From assembly GCA_000697335.1 (NCBI GenBank), contig JNEM01014225.1:1-10712 (forward strand): 10,712 nucleotides of DNA. The letters are read 5' to 3'. The stretch is from Conidiobolus incongruus B7586 (lineage: Eukaryota > Entomophthoromycota > Entomophthoromycetes > Entomophthorales > Conidiobolaceae). Of the stretch, positions 8,879-10,712 are shown in pieces (the stretch's first letter is position 1; every line of letters starts with the position of its first letter). The notes beneath the pieces were generated by a model that was not told where the DNA came from, did no database searches, and was given only the letters and a program-made list of their open reading frames with translations. The position numbers and the translations under genes are program-made.

Positions 8879-9259
8879 TATAAGCATTATAATAATTATT
8901 ATTTAATTGATATTTTTCTTTACTCTAATTTATTATTAAAGGCTTAATTATCCAAATTAAGTTTTATCAACATTATACAAATCTTTATATCTAAGTAACT
9001 TTATTGCTACTTAACCTTATATACTTATATATATATATTCTATTTAATTATAAAAAAACTTTGATTTTTTTCTTTAGCTAAAGCTTTAGCTTATATTACT
9101 TATTATACAAATAAACCTTTTGCTTAACTATTAATATATTTGTTATTATTTTTAGTTAGCACCTTAATATTAAACGATCTAGTTAATATATATATCTTAA
9201 AATATTGAAAAACCTGCTTCTTTTACCTTTAACTATTGTTTTTCACTTACAATATAACT
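8879..9259 (+). repeat. 3' LTR of element C
   Basis: This is a direct repeat of 3634-4021. It begins right after the polypurine tract. The right edge, near 9259, is where similarity to the 5' LTR fades and element B's integrase resumes. It has a (TA)6 run at about 9026-9037, where the 5' LTR has (TA)10. It carries one of the three CpG sites in the window (9175). The five bases flanking the two LTRs (ACATA before 3634; the bases after 9259) do not form a clear target-site duplication. Confidence 0.85.
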
Positions 9260-9990
9260 ATTATTTTTTAATATCTTTACCTATTATAAAATTTTATAAA
9301 TTATTATATTTGATAAAAATATATGATTTAACTTTTAATTTCAAAAGTCACTATCTTTTTCTTTTAAGATTAATCTAACTAAGGTTATAATTTAATATTA
9401 TTAAACTAATAAACTTATTGAGAAAACTATTAAGACTTTAAAACAAATAATTAAAGCTTATATTAATATTAATTATTTAAATTAAGATACTTATATCTAC
9501 TAACTCTAATATTTATTCAATACTTTTATTAATAAATTAACAGGTTTTAACTTTTATCTTATTAATTATAATAAATATCCTAATTTAATTATTGCTTTAA
9601 AACTTTAAATTAATTAATCTTTAAAAGATATTGAATTTTAAACTAATATCAAATATATTAATTCCCTTATTAAATTTAACTTGAAAAAAACTAAAAAATT
9701 ATAAAATAACAATACTTAAAGTTATTTAGAAATCCTCTTAAATATAAAACTAGTATATTTATATATTTAAAACAATTTACTTTTAAACTTACTTTATTTT
9801 AATTTAGCTTAAATCTAAAATATTTGCTATTATATTATAGTCCCTATAAAATTTAATCTTTTAATTTAAATTTTGAAAATTATATCTTAAAACTACTTTT
9901 AACTTTAAAGATCAACTTGACCTTTTACATATTTAAAATCAAACTTTTTTTAAAAATTTTAACATTTTTTTAATAAATTAAAAACTTTAA
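9260..9990 (+). pseudogene. Element B integrase, remaining part (fossil)
   Basis: This continues the integrase begun at 3160-3633. The second catalytic region lies at about 9304-9345 (I-I-F-D-K-N). A helix K-T-I-K-T-L-K-Q-I-I-K-A-Y-I-N-I at about 9424-9470 is the near twin of element C's K-V-I-K-T-L-K-E-M-V-K-N-Y-I-N-F (about 8066-8112) and matches the family's R-T-N-Q-T-L-E-Q-Y-L-R-A-Y. A C-terminal segment at about 9880-9950 (Y-I-L-K-L-L-L-T-L-K-I-N-L-T-F-Y-I) matches the L-x-L-P-x-x-M-x-I-H-P-x-F-H-V-S block after the GPY/F module. Broken many times. Confidence 0.72.
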
Positions 9991-10013
9991 AACTAGATTT
10001 AATTATTAATAAA

Positions 10014-10205
10014 AATGGAAAAGAAAAATATTATATTAATTATATAATTACATTTAAATTTATTAATAAGCTTTATTTTTATATAAAATAAATAGGTTAT
10101 CTGATTAAAAACACTATATAAGAACCTTTAGAAAATATTTAGAATATTTTAACTTATTATACCTATTTGTAAAAATATAAAGAGTATATCTCTTTTAAAA
10201 AACCT
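10014..10205 (+). pseudogene. Element B chromodomain (fossil)
   Basis: This is a second chromodomain remnant, in the same position relative to integrase as the one in element C. It shows K-Y-Y-I-N-Y-I-I (the usual Y-x-V-E-x-I), L-Y-F-Y-I-K (Y-L-V-K), I-G-Y (W-K-G-Y), E-P-L-E-N-I (W-E-P-x-E-N-L) and a closing Tyr/Leu-rich helix. The EPLENI piece is closer to the consensus than the same place in element C. This identifies B as a chromovirus too. Confidence 0.78.
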
Positions 10206-10230
10206 ATTAAAAAAATATTAAAAAACTAGT

Positions 10231-10712
10231 TGTTTAAATTCATATATATATTTTCATATAATTTAATTAACTATATATTATATAATTAATTTATATTTTT
10301 ATAATTAAATAAATTATATAAATAATATTAAATTATTTAATAAACTAGGTTTTTCTTTTTTTTAATTTTTACTATTTCTTATATTTTTTATTATTTCTAA
10401 AATTAAAACTATATCTTATTAATATTATTATATATTAATAATATCTAATATAAATCTTAATATATTAGTGACTTATTTTAATTTGAAGCTTAATTAAACT
10501 TTATTTATATTTATATATTATAACTATATTATAGTATTATATTTTATGTTACCTTACTTTTATATTAAGTTTTCCTTTATATTATATTAATATTTACTAT
10601 TATACTTATATATATTTTTATTAATTGCTATATTAATTTTTAATTAAATTATTTTAAAATAAAATATATTATAAATTAATATTATTTATTTATAATTAAA
10701 TATATTTTATTT
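10231..10712. other. Near-pure AT tail, nothing recognised
   Basis: This is the most AT-rich stretch of the window; some 60-base lines carry only one to three G or C. It should contain the end of element B and its 3' LTR, but I see no G-run, no match to the LTRs of element C and no coding text in any frame. The many AT-only palindromes are expected at this composition and are not called as sites. Confidence 0.6.

Larger units (their letters stand above)
3634..9259 (+). mobile_element. Element C: near full-length Ty3/gypsy chromovirus with both LTRs (fossil)
   Basis: This is a Ty3-type LTR retrotransposon of about 5.6 kb, with LTRs at 3634-4021 and 8879-9259. Between them lie a Gag-like region, protease end, reverse transcriptase, RNase H, integrase and a C-terminal chromodomain, in the Ty3 order. 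The chromodomain places it among the chromoviruses. A G-rich polypurine tract abuts the 3' LTR. I could not recognise a primer-binding site or a clean target-site duplication. The element sits in the same direction inside the integrase gene of element B. It is complete in layout but broken many times throughout pol and gag, so it is a fossil. Its age cannot be read as a clock from the LTR differences, because most are C/T or G/A changes that can pile up quickly under RIP. It is younger than B. Confidence 0.88.
9260..10230 (+). mobile_element. Element B, right arm: integrase remainder and chromodomain (fossil)
   Basis: This is the 3' part of the chromovirus interrupted by element C. The left arm ends just after the first catalytic block of the integrase core. 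This arm begins within the same core, before the second catalytic block, on the same strand and in the expected order. It ends with a chromodomain. No polypurine tract or 3' LTR could be recognised beyond about 10230, so B's end is lost or too worn to see. Broken many times. Confidence 0.75.

Noticed and set aside
1-10712. Mitochondrial, plastid or apicomplexan-type AT-rich coding DNA
   Set aside because: There are no tRNA or rRNA genes and no respiratory genes. TAA and TAG stops are frequent in every frame, so an alternative genetic code would not open the reading frames. The only recognisable text is from transposable elements.
10231-10712. Replication origin, centromere core or AT-rich regulatory region
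   Set aside because: Extreme AT content alone is not evidence here, because the whole window is AT-rich. There is no ordered repeat or motif array.
1-10712. CRISPR array, riboswitch, tRNA or other structured RNA
   Set aside because: There are no regularly spaced repeats, no tRNA-like conserved arms, and too few G and C bases for stable conserved folds.
10231-10712. 3' LTR of element B
   Set aside because: It is expected here by position, but no polypurine tract, no match to the C LTRs and no partner repeat elsewhere in the window could be found.

Overview
This window is a graveyard of transposable elements in extremely AT-rich DNA (roughly 15% GC from sampled lines). I see no intact gene, no RNA gene and no convincing host gene. 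Three features point to a eukaryotic, most likely fungal, heterochromatic island worn down by C-to-T mutation such as repeat-induced point mutation (RIP) or methyl-cytosine decay: chromodomain-bearing Ty3-type elements, near-total loss of CpG (I found only three on reading the whole window), and a preponderance of C/T and G/A differences between repeats. A filamentous ascomycete would fit. A fungus with a naturally AT-rich genome, such as an anaerobic gut fungus, is the main alternative. The sequence does not decide the species.

Layout, left to right. Bases 1 to about 765 hold a worn fragment of a Ty3/gypsy pol gene (element A, plus strand), recognisable only in the first half of its reverse transcriptase. 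About 770-1775 is a broken Tc1/mariner-superfamily transposase on the minus strand, with helix-turn-helix segments and a DD34E-type spacing. About 1800-3633 is the left arm of an old Ty3 chromovirus (element B): reverse transcriptase, RNase H and the start of the integrase. At 3634-9259 a second, younger Ty3 chromovirus (element C) sits inside B's integrase gene. It has two LTRs of about 385 bases, a Gag-like region, protease end, reverse transcriptase, RNase H, integrase, chromodomain and a G-rich polypurine tract. B resumes at 9260 in the middle of its integrase core and runs through its own chromodomain to about 10205. The last 500 bases are nearly pure AT with nothing recognisable.

Order of events. 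C is younger than B because it interrupts B. C also keeps the longest open stretches (64-77 codons) and all three surviving CpG sites. The chromodomains of both elements suggest an original preference for inserting into heterochromatin, which fits the nesting. All the elements look dead: every domain is scattered with breaks, so these are fossils. No undescribed functional system was found; the interest lies in the layered insertion history and the mutation pattern.
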